Source: Aldrovandia affinis (lineage: Eukaryota > Chordata > Actinopteri > Notacanthiformes > Halosauridae). From it: 64,000 nt of DNA. The number at the start of each line of letters is the position of its first letter. The first letter of the stretch is position 1. The position numbers and the translations under genes were made by a program. A model generated the notes under the pieces. It ran no database searches. It was not told where the DNA came from and saw nothing but the letters and a program-made list of their open reading frames with translations. Below are positions 1-10,499 of this stretch, piece by piece. The stretch spans positions 802,501 to 866,500 of the forward strand of contig JAINUG010000115.1 in NCBI GenBank assembly GCA_029706075.1, in the 5' to 3' direction.

Positions 1-1959
1 ATAATCAGCTGTTGTGTCCTACAGGGAAGGATGGCTGTCAGGGCCGTCCCCCTCTCATTGTGCAAGAGCGACTCCTCTGGTCAGTCTGGAATCTGCAGTT
101 GGCCTGCACCTGCTGCACGTGAAACGTACTCCTCCAACTCAATATCTGTACAGCTCAGTGTGAAAGAAGCTGGCAGCACACACGCTTCGGGGGAGTATAA
201 TGTAAAAAATTGAAATAAAAAAACAGCCCTAGAGAGAAGGGATGGCAAGACATGGCCTAGTCATTAATAGAGAGCAGCTCATTAGCATTTGAACTCCACA
301 CACACACAAAATCCTTCAGCGAACGTCATGTACATACAGCATGCTTCGTCCAATCAGCAGATGTGGTGTTTTGTTGCTGGGGTAAATGAGCTCAGAACAT
401 GTTATTGACACCTTATTGGCTTTTCAGCTCAAAGGGATTTCAGTTTGAGAGTGGTTGCCCGCTGTTTCCGTTTTAATTGCATATCAAGCTGTCTGCATTA
501 TTTAAAAAAACAATACGCAAGGCAAACGCTTTTCTTGACATTCTCTTTGTGAGGTTTATGATGCCTCCCTCTCTCACACACATGACATCATGTCTGAGGC
601 AGATCTCCAGTACAGCAGAAATGGACTATGAGCAAAATATTAAGCACTGCACCTTTTATGACGCAATGACCACAAACCCAATGAATAAATAAACAGCGCG
701 GCTAGCTCTGAAACCATGTTAAATGCTTCACCAACGAGGCGGCTACACTCTCACACTCTCACAATCTTTCTCCACTGCAATATGGACGGTTGCCCTGGGG
801 AAGCAGTTCAGCTCCCCTGCAATCCGGGAGTGAAAGAATCAGGCAGTCAAGGCTAAAGTACTCGGATGACAACACCAAGAATTTTCAGCAAAGGAGAAAA
901 AAAGCCATAAAAACATACTGTTACAAATGGCGCATGTAGCATTTCGGCAAATTAGGACACAATGTCTTCACAGCAAAGCGATTCTCATTGGGCTAATGAA
1001 GAGAAACAAAGGTTTGTTGTTCAATAAATCCATGTATTTACAACAGACGCTGTGGAGGGGGACTGAACAATGAATCTCCAAAGCAAGCGGGATATTCAAT
1101 GATAAAATGGGTTTTCCTATTGCAATGGTTTTCATATTTGAAGCACAATGCGATTCTTGTCTTGAATCATTCATGTGGACTGGTAATTGCAATTCCATCT
1201 GGATGAATGATAGGCTATACGTCTAAACCTGTGAGCCTTGCATCCCACAAGACTTCTCTGAATCACAGACACGGCTCTTTTAGACATCTGCTTCTTCTGT
1301 TACTTAAAAATGCCTTCATTTTTTTGCCCCATGCTTGTATGATGTTATGGGAATTGGCTTCTAACAGCATCTAGTAACGTCTGCTTTCCCAGAATCCTTT
1401 TCTCAATGAAACAGGTCCTGGTTTTTCTTCGTTGCTGGATCATAGCTGAGCATAGCCTTTTTGGTTTTTCAAAATACAGCATAAGATGGATCTCGAATGG
1501 CCCGGCTGGTAAAGGGGGTTACCACTAGTGCAGGCTCAGCCCTATAGTTTAGACATTGCTAGTTAAAGTTAGGGATGTGAGTATGACTATGTCAGTCACT
1601 GTGGCCTGGAGATCACTGTGGCGGGTTATAGCGGGCTTTCTCCCACTGGGGTATGGACAGATCAGTGAAATCAGCCACGTTCCTCAGGCTACCTCTGCAT
1701 TAGCACGCCCTAGCCGCTCACCAGGTGCCAGCGGGATTACCAGATGTCATCAGTGAGAGACGTGCCTCTCCCCAGATCAGCGCTAGGTCTCGCGGGCGAG
1801 CATATTGGAGGAACGTGCTTCAGCAGCAGTGCTGGCGTTGGTGGTGTAGCAGTAATGGGAAAGCGCAGAACTGCATTGGCGATTCCGAAATGGTAGAAAA
1901 AAGGGGCGCAAATCCCGCCCCCTGTAAATTCAGTGTAAGAGGTGGACCTAAATACTCAC
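1..1959 (-). other. pcsk1 intron 3 (partial)
   Basis: Begins with the donor of exon 3 at 1959 and continues past the left edge. Apart from a SINE at about 1499-1730 I see no coding exon, tRNA or conserved structure. The open frames here are short, unspliced and unlike known proteins. Confidence 0.7.
1499..1730 (+). repeat. tRNA-derived SINE (copy in pcsk1 intron 3)
   Basis: Starts with GGCCCGGCTGGTAAAGG and a nearby ACCACTAGTGCAGGCTCAG, an A-box-like tRNA head shared with the repeat at 20734. The body and 3' limit are diverged and approximate. No clear target-site duplication seen. Confidence 0.45.
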
Positions 1960-2085
1960 CAGGTACCACTGCTGGTTCCACATCGGGTCGTCGAAGAGCT
2001 TGTCCACAGAGCAGTCACCGCAGTCGGCCCCCAGCGGCGCACGCTTCCTGCGCTGCTTCTCGTACTGTTGCTCCGCCCACGACAC
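1960..2085 (-). CDS. pcsk1: pcsk1 exon 3: propeptide cleavage site and start of mature PC1/3
   Basis: A 42-codon exon with acceptor ...catcaag before 2085 and donor gtgagt from 1959, phase 0. It reads [15 protein letters not shown], then [14 protein letters not shown], then [17 protein letters not shown] is the autocatalytic primary propeptide cleavage site, and [10 protein letters not shown] is the conserved entry to the subtilisin-like domain. Between them the protein has two cysteines spaced CGDC; human PC1/3, as I remember it, has a shorter Ser/Ala/Asn-rich stretch without cysteine here. No further exon is recognisable in 1-1959, so intron 3 runs out of the window. The catalytic Asp/His/Ser exons are not visible. 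Confidence 0.92.
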
Positions 2086-3022
2086 CTTGATGAGCAGACG
2101 GGAGGGGTCATTTTGCTGTCACACACACATGTGTGGGCATGTAAGCAATTCACTGCTCACCTCCCTGGGAAATCCAGAGGCCTTCTGAGCTCTGCCATGC
2201 ACACACACACACACACACACACACGAATGCACCTACACAACACAAGTACATAAACACATGCGCGCACACACAAGTATAATTGCTGCTTCTCTGGTCCATG
2301 CTAATACAGTATACAAGAGGAGACATTGCATCTCTGATCTCGGTATAATTTCATTTCAAGTTGAATCAGACTACTTCTGCCGATACAGGCTTGGCACTTC
2401 TATGCAAGTGTAGGCCCTACCTGTCTTGGAAATGGCTTATCCTGGTTATGTTGGGACATTTCTGTGTTATTTTATTTATGTTTTCCCCTTCCCGAATGCA
2501 GCCTCCCTACTAGCCATTTCCCCTTGTTAAAAGGCTCATCGAAAACTTGGAATCAGAATCCCAGGGCTTACACCACACAAAAAGATAGCCGAGAAATAAT
2601 ACAAACAGAATAGAGAACACATTCCATGAAATGTCCTGGTTTTATGACAGCATGAATCAGACAGGGACATATTGGTGTAAAGATACAGCTTGTTACATGA
2701 CCCGGTCGCACAGTCATTTAAAATGTATACATGCTGCCTGTTCATCTGCTGTTGATCCCAAAGGACTGCTGGCCAAATTGGAAAAAAATTGCTGCCACCC
2801 AGATACCATCTTAGAGCCGTTGTTTGGACAATTTGTTGACTAATGCAGCAATGTTTTTGCAAACCTAAAAAATAAAGGAAAAAAATCCAAAACAATTCGG
2901 GGCAAAATAATAAGTATCCATTGGAATGCAGTTCCTAATGCAGTCAGGGCCTTGCTATAGACTGACAGGAGCAAAGTCTAAACATTTTTAATTGAGACTT
3001 GACTTAAAAAGGAAGAACCTAC
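2086..3022 (-). other. pcsk1 intron 2
   Basis: 937-bp GT-AG intron between coding exons 2 and 3. It holds the CA repeat at 2199 and otherwise no recognisable element. Confidence 0.85.
2199..2224. repeat. (CA)n microsatellite
   Basis: About 12 CA units inside pcsk1 intron 2, followed by further CA-rich sequence to 2275. Confidence 0.9.
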
Positions 3023-3127
3023 CCTGTCATCCTCCGACAGCCGTTTGGTAATGTGGGCTGCGCTTCTTTTGGCCCTCCGGGGGTGGCTGTGGTGTTTGAA
3101 TAAGTAATGGTTTTCTAGCGCACCAAT
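3023..3127 (-). CDS. pcsk1: pcsk1 exon 2: central part of the PC1/3 propeptide
   Basis: A 35-codon exon bounded by a pyrimidine-rich acceptor ending in ctgcag (3128-3130) and a donor gtaggt from 3022, phase 0 at both ends. It encodes [20 protein letters not shown] followed by [15 protein letters not shown]. In PC1/3 this segment is the propeptide core, which acts as chaperone and inhibitor, and the RRAKR stretch corresponds to the internal secondary cleavage site. The reading joins exon 1 after Gln62 and exon 3 before Val without a shift, which supports a functional gene. Confidence 0.93.
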
Positions 3128-3524
3128 CTGCAGAGAAGAGGAGAGAATACCCAGTAAGCACATTTTGGACATAAGAGGATTTAAACTAAGCGTGGATCCC
3201 AGCGATGTGATACTTAACACACATATCTCATAGGAAGCGGGTGCTGCTAGTTTGCAACAATTTTTCTTCTTCTTGTGTCGACATTCAATAATAAAGCACC
3301 AAGTTATTATCTACTGAAATGATTTACTTATTTATTTTGTTTTTAAATGGCTGATATCAGTGTAAACCTCAAATGTAAATTTGAAGTTCAAATGAACAAT
3401 TGCAATGTTGCTAAACGTTTTTTTCTTTAAAAAAATGCTTATTATTAAATTAACTGCGACAAAGGGAGTAGCATTTTTTTCTTAGGCATCAAATATTAGA
3501 CAAGAAAAATAAAACTCTTCTCTA

Positions 3525-3599
<75 letters not shown>

Positions 3600-4902
3600 T
3601 CTCAATCCAGCTGTCCCTGAGAGTGTAGGTGCTGAGCACACCTGTTAACCATTAATAATTGTGTGGCTAGACAGGCATCTTAATAGTTCTTTGTGAATTT
3701 CAATTAAAATGCTTCTGAATTGCCCAGAAAGGCAGAACAAACGTTGGATTAATAATTAATTTGACGTATACTTATTGATAATACCATTGCTCAATAAACA
3801 CATGGTGGTGATGATGATCTAAAAAAACAAGATGATGTGAAAACACTTTTCTAAATAAATTAGTCAATTAACTTTAGAAAATAGTGGACATGTATCCGCC
3901 TCTTGCTTGTAGCCGTTTCGACGATGACTATGGCAACTGGATAAAATAACAGGAATCAATCCGTTGCTATAGGTCGGCCGATTATGCATTAAGCGGGGGC
4001 ATGGAAATCACGGTTTATGGGGCTACTGCTGCTCACACTCATGAGGAATGAGAACGCTACAGGCGCCACAGCCACGCAACGACCTATCAGAGAGCTTTCC
4101 CCTCATCCACTGACGTTCGTGGTAGACGGAAAACTCGCAATCATCACGTACCTGATCTTTATCAATCCATAAAAAAGAAACACGCTTTCCACGCATTATC
4201 TTCAATAATTACAGCTAAAACACTGCTGAAGTCTGAGCAAAAACTTAGAACAGTAGGCGAAATCATGGGGCAGGCAAGAAAGTACAGCCTTTCAAAATGC
4301 AATAAGCTCGTTTTTATTTGCTCTTATAATAGGCTACACATTCACCTTTCTTAATTCAATCAGCTATGAGAAAAATAAGTGCCATGACTGTTTGCAAAAC
4401 CAAATGCCTCAGTTCCTTAAAATAGATAATTATAGTCACTTATTGTAGTCACCAAACTAAGGGTAGCATATGCAGTCCACATGGTTGTCTCTGCTTGCTT
4501 GTGACTTTTAACATTTGATGAATTTACAATTTCATAGCTATGGTAAATCCTGAATAGGATCTTACGTAGGAATAAGACAAGGAATGTTTTTATTTAAGTA
4601 AAGCGCTATAGGCCAGTAGAGACTGGGGTAGGCAACAACAGGATTGGCGCCCACTGGCTCTGTGCATAGAAACATGCATTATACAACCAAATGAATAAAC
4701 AGGAATGAAATCCAAATCCTCTGGAATCTTTGAGGGCAATGCCGAAACATGCATATTTCTGTGGGGCCGAATAGATTAGCCATATTCTTGTACTTCGGTG
4801 AATATTACAGGTTAAAAATACAAATAAACCAAACAACCTGCGTATTGTTAAAGCACGAAGCACGCGCATTTTTACATTTTTGTGAAAAATATTCCAAGTT
4901 AC
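3128..4902 (-). other. pcsk1 intron 1
   Basis: 1775-bp GT-AG intron, AT-rich, with a long CT repeat at 3528-3597. No other gene-like content seen. Confidence 0.85.
3528..3597. repeat. (CT)n microsatellite
   Basis: About 35 uninterrupted CT units in pcsk1 intron 1. Likely length-polymorphic. Confidence 0.95.
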
Positions 4903-5088
4903 CTGTCTGACCAATTCGTAGTCCAGGTCCTCGGCGATTGCCCGGGCAGCAGCGGGTCCTCCCGGTATCTCCACCGCCCATTCGTTGACATACTGTCTGT
5001 TCCCAGCAGAAGCGTTCACGGCGCAAACCACGGCACAGAAAACCACGAGAGCAGAGCACATCACCAGCGGACGACATGGCACATCCAT
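4903..5088 (-). CDS. pcsk1: pcsk1 exon 1: signal peptide and propeptide start of prohormone convertase 1/3
   Basis: First coding exon of proprotein convertase subtilisin/kexin type 1, the calcium-dependent serine endoprotease that cleaves prohormones (for example POMC and proinsulin) at dibasic sites in dense-core secretory granules. The 62 codons start at the ATG read from 5088. Residues 1 to about 28 form a hydrophobic signal peptide. They are followed by the propeptide strand [13 protein letters not shown] and [10 protein letters not shown], which match PC1/3 better than furin, PC2 or PC5, whose propeptides open with different sequences. The exon ends in CAG followed by the donor gtaac at 4902, in phase 0. 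The next exons lie to the left on the same strand. Only the first 139 residues of an enzyme of about 750 are inside the window; the catalytic domain lies beyond its left edge. Confidence 0.93.
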
Positions 5089-5363
5089 TGCAAAATATAT
5101 ATATACAACTATATTAAATATATTGATTATTGTATTTACAAAGCCACCAAGAAGGTTGACAAAAAAACAAAACGGAGCGATAAATAAATGCGCGCGCTCT
5201 TTCGTTGTGTCGTAATGTTTATATGTCTACTATGTACATTTATCTACAGATATATCTGGCAAACAGTTTCGAAGAGACGAACCTACAGCCGCCTCTGTGC
5301 CTTATTGAATAAACGTAGAAAGCTACGGAGTAAACCATTGAAAGGAGAAAAAAACTGTTTACA

Positions 5364-5381
5364 CGTCAGGCTCTGACGTCA
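5364..5381 (-). promoter_or_regulatory. CRE pair in the pcsk1 promoter
   Basis: A full palindromic cAMP response element TGACGTCA at 5374-5381 and a half-site CGTCA (TGACG on the pcsk1 strand) at 5364-5368 lie 276-293 bp upstream of the start codon. The mammalian PCSK1 promoter is known to be cAMP-responsive through tandem CRE-like elements, so the arrangement is probably conserved. A GC-rich stretch with GGGGGAAG-type boxes follows upstream at 5430-5470. The AT-rich 5089-5135 would then be 5' UTR rather than a TATA box. The transcription start itself is not visible. Confidence 0.7.
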
Positions 5382-7865
5382 ATTTCGAGTCTACCTGGAG
5401 TAGGAGCTGTGCTCGAGTCCCAAGAGACACAGGCTGGGCGAGAGGGGGGCTGGAAAGGAGGGGGAAGCTAAACCTAAAAATAGCCAAATCCCCTTTATTC
5501 AAGAAGAGAAGCGAAGCCAATATGCATTAATCTTCCATGTGCGTTTACACCAGAAATGTGCTTCCCCCGAAATGAAACATAAGTGGTCGTGCTTAGTCTT
5601 GGATTATCGCCCACTGCTGTATTTTCAGCCTGCCTTCATCCACTTTCTAAAATATATCTTTGAAAATGACTAAGACACTTTCTCTTCAAATATACGTAAG
5701 CACGTTTATGCATTTATGGGTGAATACATCTTTTTTATGTCTATCGGTATCCGTTGAACTCTTTCTTTCTTAAATTGAAATGTGTCGCATATGAATACTA
5801 TTTTATCGATTCAGACTGACGACAGCTCATGCTGTGCTAGGTGGACCGCCTCGGTGATCGTCTTTCAGTCATGTTTCAGCACTTCGGTACTGGACAGTTC
5901 CTAGAGCAAAGACGCACTGCTGAGGTAAAGGGGTGAATTAACCAATAGGAAAGATGGGAGAATCACAGCGGGAGAAAGTAGCATGTCGACCAACAAACAA
6001 GAACGCTCGTGGTACGACGACCAGGCATACTGGCAGAAAACGGTTTGTTTGTTTGTTTGTTTGTTAATAAAAACTGGATCCAAGCTTCTAATGCGTTTCA
6101 ATTTAGTTTGCACTTCACATTTGAAGCCTTAATTGACAAGAAAACATAATATATAACACAAAAACGTATTTATAAATCAGACGATTAGTCCAATCACAGT
6201 TTTGACTGGGAGTATTATATCTTGACCTCCTGTGGAAAAACACTGTTACCAAGCACCCATTTATGACCGATAAGCCTGAACACAGTAACCCCCACAGTAT
6301 ACTGGGGCTGAGGATTATAAATCAATCAATGAATAACTAAATATGAATAAGGAGAGGTATTTTTCGCAAACGTTATTGCACTATCGCCCCCCCCCATTTG
6401 GGGGACATTTTGGGGGGCAGGGGATCAAGCAAAAAAAAAGGGCACTCACCCCACCGATACGCACTATTCCCACCCCGATGTTGCCACACCGCCACCATCC
6501 ATAATCACACACTATGTTCATAACATGGGACCTGTTTAAATTATACTGAAACACATTATTCCATGAAGAAACCACAGATTTGATGTAGTAATGCAAGTCA
6601 GTCAGTGTAACTAATGCCGTCAGTCAGTGTTCAGTTGTTTAGACCAATTCAGTCGCATTAGATCAGTGGTTTCATTGAGAAAGAACCTGGGACCTGTTTT
6701 ACTGTTCATTATAAGTAATGATAAGATTCTAGATCAGCAGTCCTACTCTGACATGCTTGATACATAAGCCCCCTGCATTTGGGGTTTAAAAACTTCCTTC
6801 TGTTTTCATGTTCTTTATAATTTTGTTACACTGCATATATTTTATAAGTTAGACATATGGTACAACTACTGAGCCACAGTTTGATTTTAGTCAAATGTTT
6901 TTGAGCATCACACTGAGAGGAAAAGAAACCAGTATTATATTATATTCAAAAACACATGATTGATTGAAACTTTTATTTTAACAGGGAAACACACTGCTAC
7001 ATGCCCAAACAATAATACAGTTTTAAACATCAAATTTTTAGAAAACTGGCTATAAAGAAAAGGGGGTGACTACACTAAAGTAGCAAAACAATGCAAAACG
7101 TAACTACCTGCTTCAGAAATTAATTGCATATTTGTAAGTTGTGCTGCATGACGGAGATAACGTCATTTTAATGATAATTAGACTAGCTTACTTGCTCGTA
7201 ATGACAAAATTACAGCGTGAAGGTGGCAAGTCCTACTGACCTACTTCATAGTTTTTTTTAACGGATATATAGCATAAAAAGTAAGTAAGTGTTGTTTAAT
7301 CATGGTTTCATAATTAAAACAGTGCCTACCTGAGTGATATCATTCACCGTAACCGAACTGGGGCTGGGAATGCGGTGCTTTTCATGACAAGTTGTATTCG
7401 GAATGTTGGAAGATGCGACGTTGATTGATTGACCGAGACAAAACCATTTGGAAGGGGGGTTGGAGAGCGGAGTACTTTTTAAATTGATAAGGTGTATTTT
7501 TTCATGGATATATATTTGCTAGAATTTCAATAACAAATAAAGAAAAAATGAAATACAATTAACACCAGCCAAAAAAATGGCACTTTTTGATTCTGAGGGC
7601 AAAAGAGCAGGGGCTCAAGCCCCCCTTGGGCCCTATCTGTGCACATGCCTGCCTCACGCTAACCGGTTGCTACCCATCCACTTCATCACATTTCGGTGGC
7701 AAGATGTACAAATGAACTTAATATCGCCACTATGCTTGTAGCCACCTATGCCAATGACCAACCCCTTTCCAGCCGATCCACTCACCCTCGTCCTCTATCT
7801 GTTTATTAAACTAAGACTGTGCACATCTGTAGTGTGCGCTATTGCAGTTCAGCAGACATGGAATA
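5382..7865. other. Upstream flank of pcsk1, no gene seen
   Basis: Apart from a short TTTG repeat at 6043-6065 and a poly-C/poly-G stretch near 6387-6420, I recognise nothing. Open frames are short and have no protein-like composition. Confidence 0.6.
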
Positions 7866-7874
7866 CTTTAGACC

Positions 7875-8590
7875 TGTCACGTCTCGTGTTCATGTTCCCC
7901 GTAGTTAGGTGTTTTCATTTATTCCATGTTTTCCTGGCTGTCTGGTCCGTGTTTTCACTTTCACTTACCTGTTCCCAGTTTTGTCATTGTATTATCGTTT
8001 TCACCTGTTCCTCATGTGTCTGATTGCAGTTAGCTGCATTCGTGTTAATTCCTGATTGTTTCTCGTTATGTCTGATGTAGTTAGCTGTTCGTTTCCCATG
8101 TTCATTTCCTGATTGTCTCGTTATTGTATTATCGTTTTCACTTAATTCCTCATGTGTCTGATTGCAGTCAGCTGCATTCATGTTTATTCCTGATTGTTTC
8201 TTGTTATGTCTAAATGTATTAAAGCTGTGTGTTTTCCCATGTTCGTTGCCAGATTGTCTTGTGCTTTGCTTATGCCTACACAACTTTCCAGCGGTCTCTT
8301 TGTTTACCCGTGTTCGTGCTTCCGTGTTCAGTCCTGTCTCAGTCTTGTTCCCGATCCTCCTGTTCGTGCTCCTCGTGGTTCCTGCCCTGCTCCTCTCTGT
8401 GTTCCCTGGACTGATTAATCAGCCTCAGACACCCCTGAAGCCTGGAACAAACTTTGCCTGTCCCCGACCACTCTTTGGATGCCTGTATTGCCCTGATTGC
8501 TCCTGTTTGACCATCGCCTGTTGTTTATGCAATAAAAGATATTATTGCATTTCTGGGTCCGCGCCTGGTTTTCCGACACCGTTCCTGACA
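7875..8590 (+). mobile_element. Solo LTR (716 bp) at the edge of a hAT-like MITE
   Basis: Begins TGTCACG and ends CTGACA, so it has TG...CA termini, and it is flanked by the perfect 5-bp duplication AGACC (7870-7874 and 8591-8595). A polyadenylation signal AATAAA lies near 8531, about 60 bp before the end. The interior carries an imperfect internal duplication (about 8011-8075 and 8150-8215, with CTGATTGCAG and TCCTGATTGTTTC repeated). No gag, pol or second LTR is present, which fits recombination between LTRs. TG/CA ends with a 5-bp duplication fit Gypsy-type or related LTR elements. Orientation is from the AATAAA. The overlapping plus-strand open frames here are not genes. Confidence 0.85.
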
Positions 8591-8594
8591 AGAC

Positions 8595-8906
8595 CAGTGG
8601 TTTCCAAACTTTTCAAGCCCACAACCCACTTGAGTGCATACATTTTCTGTGACCCATCCACTCATTAAATGTATCCCGACATGTAGAATTAAAGCGTTTT
8701 GAACATATGCATGGACAGGGCAAAGCAACTGCATGTGCACTGTAACCAGTGCAGAGCATGTAACTAGTGCAGTGTTTAATTGGGCTTGTGTGAATGTCTA
8801 TGAAAAGAGTATAACGCGCAGCAAGTTTGTTCCTGTATCTCGTGGCCCACCTCAACCTCTCTCTCGACCCACCAGCGGATCCCGAGTCACAGTTTGGGAA
8901 CCGCTT
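8595..8906. mobile_element. hAT-like MITE (about 312 bp)
   Basis: Imperfect terminal inverted repeats CAGTGGTTTCCAAACT and, at the right end, AGTTTGGGAACCGCTT. Ignoring the LTR inserted on its left, the flanks give an 8-bp duplication, CTTTAGAC at 7866-7873 and CTCTAGAC at 8907-8914 (7 of 8 matching), as expected for hAT transposition. Non-coding. Confidence 0.75.
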
Positions 8907-8914
8907 CTCTAGAC

Positions 8915-10499
8915 GTGCCCCCTTCAAACTACATCTGATCAAGCTACATCACTGATTCCTCTCTGAGCTCTAAAACGAAAGGTGCAATGGAATCTGGTAC
9001 ATATCTACTCCTTTCTCCCCCTGTCCAACGAGGCACCCAAAGCTGTTTTGTGAGGGGAAAATAATACAATAACTGACTGAATGGCTGACGAATAATAACA
9101 GGACTTTTAAAAGGAAAGGCCTGTTAAGGTAGTTGCTAACTGAATTTTGATTGAGCAGTCCCTTGATTTTGCTGACCAATAATAAAACTGCTGAACCGAC
9201 CACAATGCTTTTATTAACGTATAGGATTTCAGTTCTTGAACCAGCAATGCTGCCCACGGTTCTGCAGCCAACTCTATTTCTGCCTAAATGGGCCTTACCC
9301 GGTGCTCCGGTTTCACAGTCGGCCTGGCCTGAGACAGCTACAGATGGAATGACGTACATGGAACTCCTGTCCTGTGTCAAATCTTTCAAGAGTGGGTTTA
9401 AGGGACAGCTTCCAGTTCACCAGCCAGCATTCTGCAGACAGAAGGTAGCAAAGGAGAAGAAAACGCCACTGCGTGCATCACACCTGCATGCATTAAGCTC
9501 GCCTCAACATCACCTATTGTTTTCAGAGGGGCGTTTCAAATCGCTAGAGGCAAGGCAGTGAATGCATCGACAGAAAGACATGGGAAGTCGTCACGGCACA
9601 CTTCAGGCAATTAATTATGCATGCGCCGAAAAGATAGCTTTCAAAAGAAGCAGGGCGCGCAACACGAATACACACACAGCCGATGTTTACCCAGCGCACA
9701 ATGGAGCAGAAAATCGACTGGCTGAAAACAAGCTGCATTCAAGGGGCACTCCAAAATCAAAGAGAGCAGAGTGGTGCTTTTTTTTGTTGTTGCAGTTTCG
9801 GGGGAGCCGAACAGCTACTGGAGAGAGCTTAGCACGAGGGTTTAATTTTGATGTCACGTTCTCGTCTTGCGTGGCACTGCGTGACGATCTGGACCCCTCT
9901 GCTAGGCGCGGTGTCGGGGAGCGTCGGCCAGGTGTGCGCGCTCCACAGCCACGCCAGCCTGCAGAAGACGCAGAAGCATGCGAGGCGCAGGCAGCTCTAT
10001 ATTTGGAAAGGACACAGCGGCCAGATTAGTCATCCTCCTCATTATTGTAGGCTTACTACCCAATCTAGGCTGGTTTGGTCCCATTAATTTAAGTGCCAAT
10101 GAGCCACAGGCTGGAATAAGAGAGAGGGAGTGCGAGGGAGAGATTTGTATTGTATGCATTATGCATTTGTTTGTGTGCATAAAGATGTTGTTGTATGGTT
10201 GTATGGCTTAATGATTTTTCCAGGTTAGATATAAAATAGCGTATGCAATGCTGGATGTTTTGCAGGGTAAATATTATCCTTTCCGGCCTTACAATTCTCC
10301 AGACCCAGCAGATTAATAGTATAGTATCTTATTACAGTTGACACATTAGCAAGTAATGCTTTGTGTCTTGCTCTTAAGTGTCTATTTTCAGTTATGTGTT
10401 AAACTCATATAGGCCAAAAACCGGAGAGGACTCGTGTTTGTCCTGCTAATCTGTGGAGCATCTCCAAAGTTTTACAAATGGTATTATTGCAACATACTT
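8915..10499. other. Intergenic, no gene recognised
   Basis: Moderately GC-rich around 9540-10010, with several overlapping open frames on both strands but no recognisable protein. A block near 9600-9720 carries CAATTAATTATGCATGCG and could be a conserved regulatory element. This is a guess from composition only. Confidence 0.4.

Noticed and set aside
3232-3527. Search for CRISPR arrays, operons or prokaryotic insertion sequences across the window
   Set aside because: Only simple and eukaryotic repeats were found, for example the CT repeat following this stretch; nothing resembles a CRISPR array or a bacterial operon.
4805-5215. Other frames over pcsk1 exon 1
   Set aside because: Shadow frames of the real exon; only the frame from 5088 matches PC1/3 and joins exon 2.
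7984-8668. Overlapping hydrophobic and basic open frames
   Set aside because: They lie inside the solo LTR and its internal duplication, with no gag/pol similarity.
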